Shown: in pieces, positions 10,764-23,077 of the stretch
Numbering within the stretch: position 1 is the first letter of the stretch
How the letters are laid out: each line of letters starts with the position of its first letter
From: Favolaschia claudopus
Lineage: Eukaryota > Basidiomycota > Agaricomycetes > Agaricales > Mycenaceae
DNA: 64,000 bases
Assembly: GCA_037176885.1 (NCBI GenBank)
Contig: JAWWNJ010000169.1
Coordinates: forward strand, 124,001-188,000
Direction of reading: 5' to 3'
Program-made: the position numbers and the translations under genes
Notes under the pieces: model-generated
What the model saw: the letters and a program-made list of their open reading frames with translations, nothing else
Databases searched by the model: none
Told to the model about the DNA's origin: nothing

Positions 10764-12407
10764 CGAGCAGAAAGGGAGAATGACCAAACGGTAGGTGAGG
10801 AGGCGAGCAACATTTTATGAAACGAAGCTGAGAGCAGAAATCTATGTTTCTAAAAGAGATCGGCGATTAACCAGGAATGCACCAATTGGAAAAGAGCTGT
10901 TGTCGGCGTTTACCACCCAAGTGGCGGCAGATGCGGATTTACCTGATGCTGAGACCGCGGGCAAACCGCGGGTGGTGTGATCGAATGAAACTATGAGAGA
11001 GAGAGTGAGAAACAGAAATTGGTGAACGATTCTGAGTCTTTTCACCGTTTTCGTTGTCAAATTGAATTTTGGTCACCGTTCACAGTCTACGACTCAGTCG
11101 AAGACCGATTCGATTCGTTGATTTGCGATGCTCCATCGAGTCCCGATAGAGCGATTCAATGTACAGCTTTGCAGTAGACTTGTGGCCTAATAGCCAGCGC
11201 CAACGATTGGTCGGAAAGCTTGCGGTTCGGCGGGGCAGGGACAGGGAGTCGGTTTGGAGTGGGTGAGCGAGGGAGAAAGACGAGAAAGTGACGTGACCGT
11301 CACTTCTGATCGAATGATCGCCGGTGTTGCCGCCGTTAAGCTACACATGCAAGCCTCCAACGTACACAACTAAGCCAGTTGACAAATTAAATACAAGACT
11401 GAGAAACTTCGAGCAGCTAAGCTGTAGAGTCCCTCGTCAAGGTGCAGCAATGAAAAGTGGGACAAAAGTACAGTTTCTCAACGAACCTGAGCGTGCTGAG
11501 GTATCCAGTTGAGACGCAGAATCGTCAGAATTTACGGGAGGTACTTCGAGTTGTAGCATTCTGATAGTTGAACTGTTCCTGGGTTTCAGAAGGCGCACCA
11601 GAAATAATTGAAACGACGGTTTTGGGTGAGATGTGGGCGTCAATCAAGGCCGCGGCATCCATCAATCGGCGCCTATCCAACTGACTCGAAGATTGTCAGA
11701 ACACACCACTTGACACACAGTCCGTAAGATATGTCGCCAAATGCGTTCGGGCCGCCATTTATTTGAATGGCTCCGCCCCTGCGCCGCAAGATTCGAAAAT
11801 ATTTGAGGTCAAGAAGAGGCGGGGAACTTCCATTCTCTGATTCCTCCGCATGGCGCTTTGGACTTTATCAGCGGTTGAAGGGATAATGGCAAGTAATGGT
11901 CTAAGTAATTCAACAGCTTTTCTGATATCTCTGCGAGAGTGACGGCACCCTAAATTCCAATTGCTTGCCTGTCCAGTGTCAGTAACTTACAAAGATGCAA
12001 AGTTGATGGTGTCTGTACGAAAACGGCTAGAAGCGGAGTGAACTGTCGATCTGCGGCGACCGAATCCACGACACGGAATGGTATCACAACCTGCGGGCAA
12101 TCAGCACGGACATACTTTGCATTACGCTTTGACGAGAGGTCAGAATCCTGCTGCGGTACAACGAATGAATAGTGGATTCCGAACATCAACAGATATGCTG
12201 TTGAGTAATACTAATATTCCGACAATCAAAAACCCGAGACACCCTTTCGGGGATATACAGAAACCAAATGGAGGGCTAAGTCAAGGGTTTGAGCTGTACG
12301 AGTCATTTCCAGATTGGGTCGGCGCGTACCGTTCTTGGATCCTACATATACCGTCGTCGCATGATTTCCTGAACCAGCGAACTTCTCTTTTGTCTACACG
12401 GCGCACG
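10764..12407. other. Divergent intergenic region
   Basis: This lies between divergently transcribed genes. A minus-strand frame at 10842-11060 codes a hydrophobic start but has no support. The frame from 12078 reads into the next gene, but its first 110 codons do not look coding. Confidence 0.45.
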
Positions 12408-13127
12408 ATGTCAGCAAAAGAGGTACACTGGAGACTAACTGTCGAGGAATATGCTGCTCGCGACTCACCCGAATCCTGGACATCTCCGCTCCCGAGCCCC
12501 GAGACGATAATATCCCCTCTCAGATCCGACTCGACGCCCTCCCCTCCAGCTCCTCCACAACCGACTCAAAATCTTCCTCTGCCGACGACACCGACACTCG
12601 GAATCAACCCCCTGCTAACTCCCGCAAACGCTCTGAAACTAGATTTGTCATTCCCCTCAGATGCGTTTCGGAGTAACCGACAATTGACCTCTGCGCTCCT
12701 CGCCGAGCCTGCCTGCACAGCATCGCGCACAGCCCTCATTGTGCGCATTTCGGCGGGGCTGTACAGAGCGCAGGTACAAATCCGACATATGTCTCGCGCC
12801 CGCAACAGTGATGCGCCGGAAGAGGCGGTAACTGTTGGTGACGTGCTCACAGCTATTCAGCGTGAGCTGCGTCAGTATGATACAGGTTGCACTGTGCCTG
12901 CGGAGGCGGAGCCCTACATGCGGCGTAGAATTGCCACAGTAAACGGGTATTCCGAGAACCGTTCGGCTGAAGCGAGGCAGGCGACCGTAGCCGCTGAACA
13001 GAAGGGCGGCGGGCGGCTGGTCGACCACCTTCTCGGCCACACCATGTTCGCCGGGTTGACATTGCAGACGGGACAGCCAGACCATTGCTGGCAGCTGGAA
13101 CTGGTCGTACCCGAACGCTATGCTTAA
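12408..13127 (+). CDS. DUF6699 domain protein
   Basis: This is an intronless gene of 239 codons. The N-terminal 90 residues are Pro/Ser-rich and probably disordered. The C-terminal 140 resemble the DUF6699 domain of basidiomycetes, with EEAVTVGDVLTAIQREL as its most typical stretch and FAGLTLQTGQPDHCWQLEL near the end. I chose the ATG at 12408 because composition becomes protein-like there and a weak TATA-like box (ACATATA) lies about 50 bp upstream. The frame is open back to 12078. The function of the family is unknown. Confidence 0.7.
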   Translation: MSAKEVHWRLTVEEYAARDSPESWTSPLPSPETIISPLRSDSTPSPPAPPQPTQNLPLPTTPTLGINPLLTPANALKLDLSFPSDAFRSNRQLTSALLAEPACTASRTALIVRISAGLYRAQVQIRHMSRARNSDAPEEAVTVGDVLTAIQRELRQYDTGCTVPAEAEPYMRRRIATVNGYSENRSAEARQATVAAEQKGGGRLVDHLLGHTMFAGLTLQTGQPDHCWQLELVVPERYA

Positions 13128-14129
13128 TGAGGGATGATTTTTTCTATTTCTGTGCTTGATCCATTTTTTAGACTTCATATCCTCTGTCGATGTCTGTATC
13201 GCTAGTCTTTCCTTGTATACTGTCACATTAATGTTTCCTTGTATTCATGACAACACGTACCTCATAATTGCCATTTGGTCCAACAGCAGCCACTCGGAAA
13301 ACCTGTGGATCGCACAGGATTACCAGCACAACGTTCAACTCGAAGTTGGATACGGAGGCGCGGCGCCATTGCGTTTAGCATGAGATACCGCAAACCGAGA
13401 GCTACTGAGCCGGCAGACAGCTTTTCCGAGTTTGACATTCAAATCTCCTTGGAATTCGAGCGCCAGCTGACAGATTTCCCTCTTGGCTCACTGGCAGCGT
13501 TTTTGGAGGCTTTTTCAGGTTTCTTCAGTGTTTTTTCTCCACATTTGTGGGCCAAATCGTGCGCTGAATATTTGCTGAATATCCCGTTCAGTCACGTAGC
13601 ATGCTGTTGCCGCTGGAATTTGTCTCGAGACATCTGCGCACAAGGGCTTTCAATTGCCAGTGGCACGAGAAAGTCCTGAGTGGGAAAAAGTTCAGAAGAG
13701 CGAATCCCAGAGGTAGGTGTTGGATGGATGAGTTGGTTGGAGGAGAAGAGGACACGTCATCAACGGGCACCTGATTGTGAACTATCAAGATTGTCACACC
13801 ACGTGAGGCTACTTGTCGCGTCCGTGATGTGTCACGCTGTGACATCCTTCTTTTCCTTCTACCGTCATGTTCTCCCATACACCTACCCCTCGGGACTACA
13901 TTCTAACCGGCTTCAACTACTACGAAGCTCCAGCTACGATAAGCCCCGTTTCCTGTTTTGGCCGTGCCCCAAATTGGAGAAAAGGTGGAGTCCCTCCCCG
14001 AAGTCCGCTATCCTTGTCTAGAACCTCCCACCACGGTCCCTATGTTTTCCAAAGATGCGGATTATTGCTCTAGATAGCTGTGATAACATGCTGGATAACG
14101 CGTCATCTTTCGCACCTGCCGATTGCAGT
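13128..14129. other. Intergenic
   Basis: No supported gene. A plus-strand frame at 13275-13679 has no recognisable features. Confidence 0.5.
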
Positions 14130-14135
14130 TATAAA
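14130..14135 (+). promoter_or_regulatory. TATA box of the OPT gene
   Basis: TATAAA lies 59 bp before the ATG at 14189 and is followed by a CT-rich leader. Confidence 0.55.
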
Positions 14136-14188
14136 TCTTGTGACCCTCCTCCTCAAATTTCAGTCTCTATCGCTCCGCTGATCCAGAC

Positions 14189-17100
14189 ATGGCTATCATC
14201 GATCCTCACGAAGTGGTCCCTGACGCTGAACGAACTCAATCCTTCAGCGACGATAAATATGATGAAAAGCAGGAGAAGACTTCAGTAGACGTTGTCGAGA
14301 CTGTTGCGGAAGTGTACGACGATGTGCGCGCAATCGACCTCGATGACAACGGCAAGGAACGACCTATTGGTAACGCATTTTTTTTGCTCATACAACAGTG
14401 ATTGTAATATCCGCCGCAGTAACCGACATCGACGTAGCTACTCGTCTTATCTCGCTCGAAGACGACCCGACTCTGCCTGCATTTACCTTCCGCATGTGGT
14501 TCCTTGGTCTCGGTTAAGATGTTCTTCTCTCTTTTCCACCCATTCTCATCTCCTCACCAAAGGCTTGAGCTGTTTCGGCGCCGTTCTTGGACAAATATTC
14601 TACTTCCGTCCCCAAACCATCTCGGTGTCTCAGCTCTTCCTCCAAATCTTGGCCTACATCCTCGGCGTCGCTTTGCAAGAAATCATACCCGGCCCCGGAA
14701 ACACTCGGTACGAATTCAAGACGCCCAACAACGCTTTCTGGCGCTTCATGAATCCAGGTCCCTTCAGTATGCACTTTTTGCATCGGTATCTCATTCAATG
14801 CTTACGAGTCTGAAGACCTCAAGGAACACGTCGCCATTACCATATTTGCTAGCACTGCAGCGGGCTCCGCCCTCGCTATCAGTATCTTCGCAGCCGACGA
14901 CCTGTACTATGGGATTCAGCCCAATGCCGGAGTGGGAATATTTACGCTGATTGGAAGCCAGCTCATGGGATACGGCTTGGGAGGTACTTTCCGTTATCTT
15001 GTCTCACGAGTTCTCCGCGTCTCAACGACACTTCAAAGGCATAATGCGCTCGTTCCTCGTATACCCCACGTACATGGTCTACCCAAGTCTACTTCCAACC
15101 GTCCAACTATTCGACGCACTTCATCGCGGCAAGAAGGTCTTCCTGCAGAAAAAACGCGTTCGTTTCTTCTGGTCTGTTTTCATTGCAATTTTCTGTTGGG
15201 AATGGTTCCCCGAAGTGCGTAGCTCGCTATGTTTGCCCGAACGCGAAATCTCACTGTTAATTAGTTTGTCGCGCCGTGAGCACTCAGAGAGTGATACCGC
15301 TGGATCGTGGCTAACCCGTTCCATAACAGAACGCTCACGGGGATCAGCGTCTTCTGCTTGGCAAACCGAAATAGTGCTTGGTTCAGTCGTATCTTCGGTA
15401 AGTGCGTGTGCAGGTGGAGTCCGCGTTCCCATGCCTCGAGCGATATCTAAAATTCATTGAAACAGGCGGTGCCGCGGGTAATGAGGGACTGGGTGTCTTC
15501 GCGTTGTGTTTCGATTGGAATTATGTCGGTGAGCAAAAATCTTCTTGCTTGATGTACTAGCCCTCACTTGGCACATTTAGGAAGCGGAGGTACGTCGGTG
15601 TCGCTCGGCTCTATGCTAGCCCTATCTTCAATCGTCACACGACAGGTGGTTCACTTGGTGCGCTGTTCACGCCACTTTCCACCCAACTGTCGCTCTATTT
15701 CGGGACCCTTATCTGCATGTGAGGAGTTTGCTCCTTTGCCCTCAGGTTTTCTCTGCTGCGGAATGTAAACACTCACTCACTCACTCACAGCATCGCCTTC
15801 TGTGCGCTATACGCAAACAACGTCTGGCAGGGACAAAACTTTCCCTGGTTATCGCAGGAGTTGTTCTATGAGAATGGAACGCAGGTGAGCCGCTTGATGT
15901 TTTCGGATACTTCGTGTTTCTCACTGATAGCGTGTATAGTACGACCAACTCTCGATTTTGGACGAGAACTTCCGGCTTGACGAGAACGCTCTCGCGATTC
16001 AGGTACCCTACTCACGTTCACATTCTAAGGTTTTCGATTAATCACTCGACATATCTGCATTCCAGGGACTTCCATGGTTCGCTAGTTCTCAAGTTCTTAC
16101 CAAGGTTCGTTATCTCCCGCTCGTGCTATGTGGTCACCTGCGTTAACATTCGGGCCTGCTTGCAGATTGGTACAAACCTCTCGATCGGAGCGACAATCAC
16201 TCACGTCGTCCTGTGGTACGGGAAGGATATAATACATGTTATCAAACGGTATCGGGTAAGCATTTTCCTTCTTCGTCGTGCACATCTGCGAGCAATGGTC
16301 TTGCTTACCGTCATTGAAAGGCCGGGGACGCGTACGATCCGCATCTCGCAAAAATGAAGGCAAGTCACTGATAAATTTCGCATGGTCGAGTTTCCTGCTA
16401 ACCATTGATTCTTTGATTTCTCTCAATGATAGGTCTATCCCGAAGTTCCCATGTGGTATGTATATCTATCTATCTTCATTTATTTCTGCACTCGATTCAC
16501 TGACCTATGATATATACTAGGTGGTATATTGTCATTTTCTTCGGAAGCTTCGGCATGGCCATGGCTACGATTTATACTGGTGGTTCGGGGATGCCTTGGT
16601 CAGTCCACCCTGCTTTCTCGTCTCCAAATACGAGTCTGATATACCCGTTCGTCTTCCCTCAAGGTGGGGTTTAGTCGTCGGCATCATCATCTCTGCCATT
16701 TTCCTCCCATTCGTCGTCACTGTCCATGCTATCACTGGATTTACGACTAGCATGCAAAATCTCGTACAGGTGAATATCGAACAAAATGCATCAACGGCTA
16801 ATACTAATTGAATGCGGTATGGTCTTTATAGATTATCGGCGCGTCGATTATGCCGGGCTCTCCGCAGACAAACATGTCAGTTCTATCTCCGATCGAGTGT
16901 TCAATCTGATTTTAGGAAAGGTATTTCACTCTTTACGGATTCAACACTCTAGAGCAGGCACTTGCTCTTGTTCGTGATTTGAAAATGGTGGGTGAATAAT
17001 CGGTCTCATTGAAGGTTTGACTGAACAAATTATTTCACTTGCAGGGGGTACGCCATTCCATCTACTCGCTCGCCTGCCCGATTCGAATTTGACTTCAGCA

Positions 17101-18083
17101 ATACACCAAACTGCCTCCGCGCGTGACGTTCACTATTCAAGCCCTTGGTTCCATTGTTGTATGTCAAATTCAACAAGGAGAAAAGTTCGAACTCGTTTTA
17201 ACTATTGAATTCTTTAGGGAGGATTGTTGAACTACGTGATCATGAAAGTCATCGTGAGCAGTCACCGGGAGATCTTGCTCGATGTGCAGGGATCGAATAT
17301 TGTACGTTTTCTTTGTTTCGAGAAGGAGTGATCATAGAGCTGATATTTGGAAAGTGGTCGGGCCAGCAAGTTCAGGTACGTAATTTGGAGGAAGGAGTCC
17401 GATGGAGAGGTGAATAATATCTGTAGTCATTCAACGCTGACGCGGTATCTTGGGGAGCACTCGGTAACATTCTGTACGCGCCTTCGGGCCGATACGGGGT
17501 CAGTAATTTTCTATATTGCTGTTCCGCGACATGTTCAACCGTCTTCTAGATTGTACCCTTTTCCATCCTCATTGGCCTCGCAGTCCCCGTCCCCTTCTAC
17601 ATCGTCCACCGGTTATTCCCGAAACTCGGTGCCAACCACGTCGTCACGCCCATCCTCTGCTGGACTCTCGGCTACCTCAGTGTCGGAATCAACACCTCCG
17701 TCTTCACGACGTTCCTCCTCGCTGTGTTTTCTCAATTCTATCTTCGCCGATACCGCCCACGCTGGTTCCGTAAATACAACTTCTTGTTGTCGGCCGCACT
17801 TGATGGTGGGACACAGGTATGAGTCTTCGATATTTTTGGACAAACCTATTTCTATTTCCGTTTCGATGTTGATTCATCTTCGACGGGCAACAGGTGATGG
17901 TGTTCGTCTTCACGTTTGCGTTGAGCGGAGGCAGTGGAAGGGTTGTAAACATGCCGAATTGGGCGTTAGTAAGTTATATTTAGTTTACAGCGGCGAAACG
18001 CACTGATAACTGGGGTATTCAAGAATCCCAAGGGGAACCCGGACTACTTATTGCGCGAGATTGACATAGGTGTCTATCTGTGA
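14189..18083 (+). CDS. Oligopeptide transporter, OPT family
   Basis: OPT proteins are proton-coupled carriers of small peptides or glutathione, with about 12-16 membrane helices. The signature NPGPFNLKEH is present, as are GSQLMGYGLGG, FGGAAGNEGLGVFAL, YTKLPPRVTFTIQALG and WALNPKGNPDY near the end. I count about 28 exons in 3.9 kb. Three are micro-exons: 11 nt (15265-15275), 9 nt (15581-15589) and 3 nt (17045-17047, one Gly codon). The intron after 16359 has a GC donor. The product is about 770-790 residues with an acidic N-terminal tail in the cytosol. The C-terminus after NPDY is short and the stop at 18081-18083 may not be exact. Substrate cannot be predicted. Confidence 0.92.
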
Positions 18084-18837
18084 TATTTTCGATGTGTATT
18101 CGGCTACACGATCCCGATAATTGAAGCTCACATTTTCTGTCCCCACAACCTTTGCGAGCTATCACTTTGACAAAAATATCAAGGGAATCGAAGTTCAGCC
18201 GTGAACCGTAGGAATACCCAAGGTCGGCATTCGGCATATCCGATACAGTACTGATCTTGGCAGCAACCCGGGATCTTTCGTTCATCCCCTGTCGACACCC
18301 TGATCTACACCCGTTGCTGCAGTTCTAGACATGACACCAGCCATAAGGCAGTGTGGATAATTGCGTGGGTCTTCGCCTCTTTTGCTCAAACCAAACTGGC
18401 TTGCATTTTCAGTTTTGGACGCATATCGAAGAATTCAACCGAGAAATTCAACTACGACCACGGGATTCGCGGCAGTTGCCGCCGGTTTTCCAATATTTCG
18501 GCACAGCCTTCGGTACCAAAGCGATGGATATCATAGATGGCCGCGACGTCCGCCATCACACGCCAGCAGAGCCTGGGTAGCGGTACCAGTCAGCGACCAA
18601 CGGCCTCTTCCTTTCCTTCCACCATCTGCGCCGTGCGCCTCACTTTCTTTTCTTTTTTCACGTTCATTCTTCTCGACGAGGGACGACATTCAAGCCTGGG
18701 GCTTTCATTTCATACTCCACTGAGCAGATTCCAGTGCGTTCTTTGTCTCGCCAGTCACTCCTGAATACTCACCCGATGTCGATTACAGCTCAGCGTGCCA
18801 GTTCCTGATTAGCCCTTTCGTATCTTCTTTGTGAATC
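18084..18837. other. Intergenic or 5' region of next gene
   Basis: A plus-strand frame at 18537-18764 codes a short hydrophobic segment and might belong to the 5' part of the next gene. I could not join it. Confidence 0.4.
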
Positions 18838-18865
18838 ATGTCGTCAGGAGTTCTTCGGGGCAGGT

Positions 18866-20216
18866 GTGTCGCAGTCTCCTTTGTCTTTGTGTGGGAGCTT
18901 ACGAGTGAAAAGCGCCACCGACTTGCGCGCAGCCTCAGCAACGGGTGCTCCCGTGGCAGGCAATGCTGCGGCTGCAGCCGCTGATCCCGCTGCCAATGGC
19001 AGCAAGGCCGGACAGAACGGCGCTGCTCAAGACCCGGCTGATGATCCAACTCAATCCGCAGGCCGAACGCCAGCCCAGTCAGCCACCGGCGGCGATTCGA
19101 AATCAACGAATGCTCAAAATCCCGCCCAGGAGCAGCAAGGGCAGCAGTCTGCCACGAGTCCACCTCCCACCAACACTGCTTCGGCGAAGGCGGGGCAGGC
19201 ATCAGGTCCTGCTGCAGGATCTAATACCGCCGCAGGAGCTCAAAACTCCGCGTCCGATGTCAACTCCGCACCCAACTCGGCATCATCACCAGCTCCCAAC
19301 TCCGCTACTCAATTGTCGGCACCTCCTTCAGGGAGCCTTTCCTCTACAAGCGCTGCTGAGACTCTGAATCCGATCGTGAATTCCAACTCGCAATCGTCTG
19401 CGCTCCCCACAAATGTGGCCGCCAATGTCGACCCTGGCACGCTATCGTTCCCCACGAACTCGAGTCCGTCCGATCCCAGCGGGCGCCCTAATGCCCCTCT
19501 CGGCGCTAACAGTAACAAGGATAGCAACTCGTGCGTTCTTTCTCTCACTCACGCTTCTCTTTCTCATCTCATTTGACTCCTCCCCCTCCCTCCCTTTCCC
19601 TCCTCTCAGATTCATGCAAAACAAAGGTGCCATCATCGGCATCGCCGCAGCAGGCGGTGTCGTCGTCCTCATCTTCCTCATCTACCTCTTCATACGCATC
19701 CGCAACGCCAACCGCCGGCGCCAGCTCGACCGCGAGATGGACGACTCCTTCCAGGACGCGATCGAGAAGGCTGGTGGAGGATGGCAGCATACTGCCTCGC
19801 CCGACTATGCCGCGAACGCTGCGGCATTGCGCCGCGCGCCGAGTAACAGCAGCGCGATGTCGATGGGCGGCGGTGCAGGTGGTGCGGGGATGTATGGTTA
19901 TGGTCAGCAGCAGCAGCCGCAGCAGTATAACAACTATGGCGCTGTGGGCGGACACGTTCATCCCGAGTATGCGTCGGCGGAGTATTGGCAGCAGCAGCAA
20001 CAGCCTCAGCAGTACCCGGCAGCGACGTACGCGCAGCAGCAACCGCAGAGGGACTATCTCTCCAACTACGCCCCCGCTACGGAGCCTGCTCCAGGGAACC
20101 TACCGAATCCGTTCGACGAGGGGAGGGTGCTGAAGGTTAGTTCTATTTTCGTTTTCGTTCCCGCGGTCGCTGAAACGTTTGTTTTTTGAATCTATTTGCA
20201 GGTGGCCAACGAATGA
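18866..20216 (+). CDS. Single-pass membrane protein with Ser/Ala/Pro-rich ectodomain and Gln-rich tail
   Basis: The ectodomain is 200+ residues of low complexity (A, S, N, P, Q, T) and is probably heavily O-glycosylated. An intron after about 19529 leads to a basic start and the helix IIGIAAAGGVVVLIFLIYLFI at about 19632-19694, then RIRNANRRRQLDREM on the cytoplasmic side. The tail is rich in Q and Y (several QQQQ runs) and ends LPNPFDEGRVLKVANE after a last small exon 20202-20216. The start is uncertain: the nearest ATG (18838) is in another frame, so a 5' exon must be missing from my model. Such wall-sensor-like layouts occur across fungi, but no specific function is shown. Confidence 0.7.
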
Positions 20217-20857
20217 ATGAATACTGTAAACGACGGTGTGATGTTGATGTTCTGAGAATACCAATACCGCAAGCTCGGTGTGGACTCTTCTCTTCGCTTC
20301 ATGGATAAGATACTACTTTACGGCTCTGGCAGAGTACTTGTATCATCAATCTTCTTCTTCAGTGGACTTCCCATTCCTTCTTCCGCTTGTTCACGCATGC
20401 ATCTTTCGATGAACATGAAAGCTTTCGATTGTGGTTTTTCCTCTGTTTGGTGGAGTGGGGAAGACACCCGGATGGAGTGTACATGCCTTACGATGCTGAT
20501 TTTATGTTCTGCATCGCTGCCCGACGCCAGACTCGACTGTATTCTCCATGCGAAGACACGCAACGCAGATCTCCTTCCTTCTTCACTGACAGCCAGTTCG
20601 GACGGAAACCGTCAAACATTCCGGCGCCTATTTTTCGAGTGAAGTCAAGACAAGACACACTCAGCTCGAAGGGATTCAATCAATCATTCATTCATTCCAA
20701 ATTGACTCATCCGGATTCCGAGATCCCCCGTTGTGGCGTGAAGCTAACGATAGCTAGGAAATGAACATGCAGAATGCTTCTCAGAGTTCATGTATCCGTT
20801 AATGATAATAGGATTCTTTCACACCTTCACAGGCTACAGGTGACCTGACTTAAGCTT
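20217..20857. other. Intergenic
   Basis: This covers the 3' flank of one plus-strand gene and the promoter of the next. Frames present do not look coding. Confidence 0.55.
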
Positions 20858-20863
20858 TATAAA
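20858..20863 (+). promoter_or_regulatory. TATA box of the seven-helix gene
   Basis: TATAAA lies 80 bp before the ATG at 20938. Confidence 0.5.
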
Positions 20864-20937
20864 CCTGTCCATCGAGGAGGGAGCCGCTATCATACTCCTT
20901 CTTCCTCTTCGCTGGCCGATTTCTTCGTCATCTTTTC

Positions 20938-22175
20938 ATGCCTTCCGCAAATGCGCCTGTTTTCTTGAACCCACTGACGCCGCTTGCCTTTCTTCCGACC
21001 CAGATTGGAGATCAGCTTCAGATCGGCAACTACATCGTCGTCGGAACACTTGCCGTGCGTTGGGTATGGAATTCAGAAGGGGGGAAAGTTGCTAATACCT
21101 TCATAGGCGTTTATTTGGGACCTGCTTTGCAACTTACTGAACGACTACAAACTTTTAACCAAATATCGGATCGGTGTGGGAACGTTGGCCTACTTTGCTG
21201 CTCGGTGAGCCTTTTGGCCAGCAGCCTCGGTTCCTGACCATTGCTAACCGAAGTTTCAGAATCTTCACTTTGTGGTACCTTCTCGCCAGCACGATCTTCC
21301 TGAGTCAGTTCGCTGCATCTCAGGGACTACTCAAATAATGAAATTTGGTAGCACATACTGTGAGCGACTGTGCGGTGGCACGGAAGTTTTACGAGGTCGG
21401 ATGCGCTCTCGCTGTCCCGGCGAACGCACTTCTCATGTTCCTACGAGCCCGCGCTATCTTCCTCAACAATACTCCCATGGTTCTGCTATTCCTCTTCCTA
21501 TGGCTTGCCGTGGCTGGAACCGCTATCATCCCGGCGATGCCGGGCATGATAACCGCTGCACATATCGGTCCAACCCGGTACTGCATTACAATTTTTGAGA
21601 ATCCGGCATCGGGATTCTTTGGCATTGCGCCGGCTGTTCACGATACTGTGGTCTTTGTCGCGATTTCCTGGAGGATGTTTCAATCTTCACATTTTGGGGA
21701 TCTGGACAATCGGAGTCGCAAGGATAATATTAAGGCTGCAATTACCGGGGAATTACTTCCTCGCTTCTCGCAGGCAATTCTGCAAGACGGTCAACTATAT
21801 TATCTGTGAGCGATTTGTGCCCCTGATTCATCGTCTTGCGCTAAGTCAATTCTTTCTTGTATTAGCATCACAGTTCTAGCATTTCTTCCTACCGCATTGG
21901 TATTCTCCAACAAGGACGTCACGCCGATTTTTCGAACCATGTTTTTTCTGTGCACTACAATGGTGACGAATTGCATGGCCTGCCACGTTTTTAGGAATAT
22001 TAAATTTGGCTACCATGGAGGTGGATTGGCTACTTCGCAGTCCAGGTCGCGTGCTAGTCGAACGATTCCTATGTTTCACGTTCCCGGTCAGGGTGGCGGA
22101 GTATCGAGTGCGTCAGTGGTCATTATTAGCAGGCCGTCAGCCGTCGACGTTGGAGAGGCAGCCAGTACGAAGTAG
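20938..22175 (+). CDS. Seven-helix-like membrane protein of unknown function
   Basis: Five exons join in phase: 20938-21054, 21107-21204, 21260-21303, 21352-21805 and 21866-22175, giving 340 residues. Hydrophobic segments alternate as in many agaricomycete seven-helix proteins: NYIVVGTLAAFIWDLLCNL, IFTLWYLLASTIFL, YEVGCALAVPANALLMFL, MVLLFLFLWLAVAGTAII, a segment around HDTVVFVAISW, YYLITVLAFLPTALVF, and FRTMFFLCTTMVTNCMAC. The C-terminal tail is Ser/Arg-rich and cytoplasmic by the positive-inside rule. Such proteins are often left unannotated. Similarity to G-protein-coupled receptors is only in layout, and ligand or role is unknown. Confidence 0.8.
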
Positions 22176-22991
22176 ACCATTTCGGCATACTCGTTATCTC
22201 GTTTTGATATTCGCTAGTTGCCTATATACTGGGATGCACAAGCTCAAAGGGTTGAATCAAATTTCTCTGGCAATCACCGTGCAACATCAGTTATGACTGT
22301 CACGCGTGACACTCGATCCTCTTGACCACCACGATCAACGTCGGTCCCTGCCCCGCAAACTTGTCGAGTTTGGGAAGGAATCTCCTCAATTGCAGTCTCA
22401 CCGAAGGCTCAAGCACGACGTTTCAGACATAACCCCGGTACAATACCGCTGATCATGAGGTGAAACAAGGCTCGCCACATTTTTCTTGTTTCTCTTGAAA
22501 TCTGCCATCTCACTGTTACGGCGGCAGCGACCTAAAACGAATTCGGATCCCCTCCCTCGAAAACCGCGGAAGATGCTGCCAGATAGCAACTTTGGGTCGA
22601 ATCCAATCTGAAAATCAGTTCCTCGGAACGATAATCACGGAATTTCGATGGTGGTGTTCAGTTGCACTGTCTCCGAAACTCTAATATGTCATGGCCCACT
22701 CCCAGAAAGGCCAACTGTTGGGTGCGCGATAAGCCAAGCACGGTCCAGAGGTAATCGAGGTTTCCTGCAACTCTGTTTATGATTTCATAAATGAGCCAGG
22801 TCCGCGTATTCCCTTACATTGTGATACTGTTTCATCGGTTGCAGCCCTGAAAGCTCGCCTCGACTCCAAGCGACTTCATAATTTTAGGCGTCCTCACAAC
22901 GGCGCCACTCGTGGCCTCCACGCATCAATCCTCTGAAATTCAAAAAATTGATCTCAACTTCCTTTTTTGGCCCTTACGCCGAGCGAGCCCA
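22176..22991. other. Intergenic
   Basis: No supported gene. Confidence 0.55.
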
Positions 22992-22999
22992 TATATAAG
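22992..22999 (+). promoter_or_regulatory. TATA box of the inositol oxygenase gene
   Basis: TATATAAG lies 86 bp before the ATG at 23078. Confidence 0.6.
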
Positions 23000-23077
23000 A
23001 CGGCAGGGGGTCCACAGGCCTTCCGTCAACCTCCACCCTCCTCTCCCCACTTTCCATTCCTTCCCTTATCGCCCACA

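Noticed and set aside
10842..11060. Minus-strand 72-codon frame with a hydrophobic start, as an alternative N-terminus of the membrane protein gene
   Set aside because: It ends in a stop before 10842 and no splice joins it to exon 1 at 10690-10763.
13275..13679. Plus-strand frame of 134 codons
   Set aside because: No motif, no promoter signal and no conserved-looking segment.
19569..20042. Minus-strand Leu/Arg-rich frame
   Set aside because: It is the antisense shadow of Gln-rich repeats in the membrane protein gene.
20280..20642. Plus-strand frame of 120 codons after the Ser/Ala-rich gene
   Set aside because: The composition is not protein-like and it lies in the likely 3' untranslated region.
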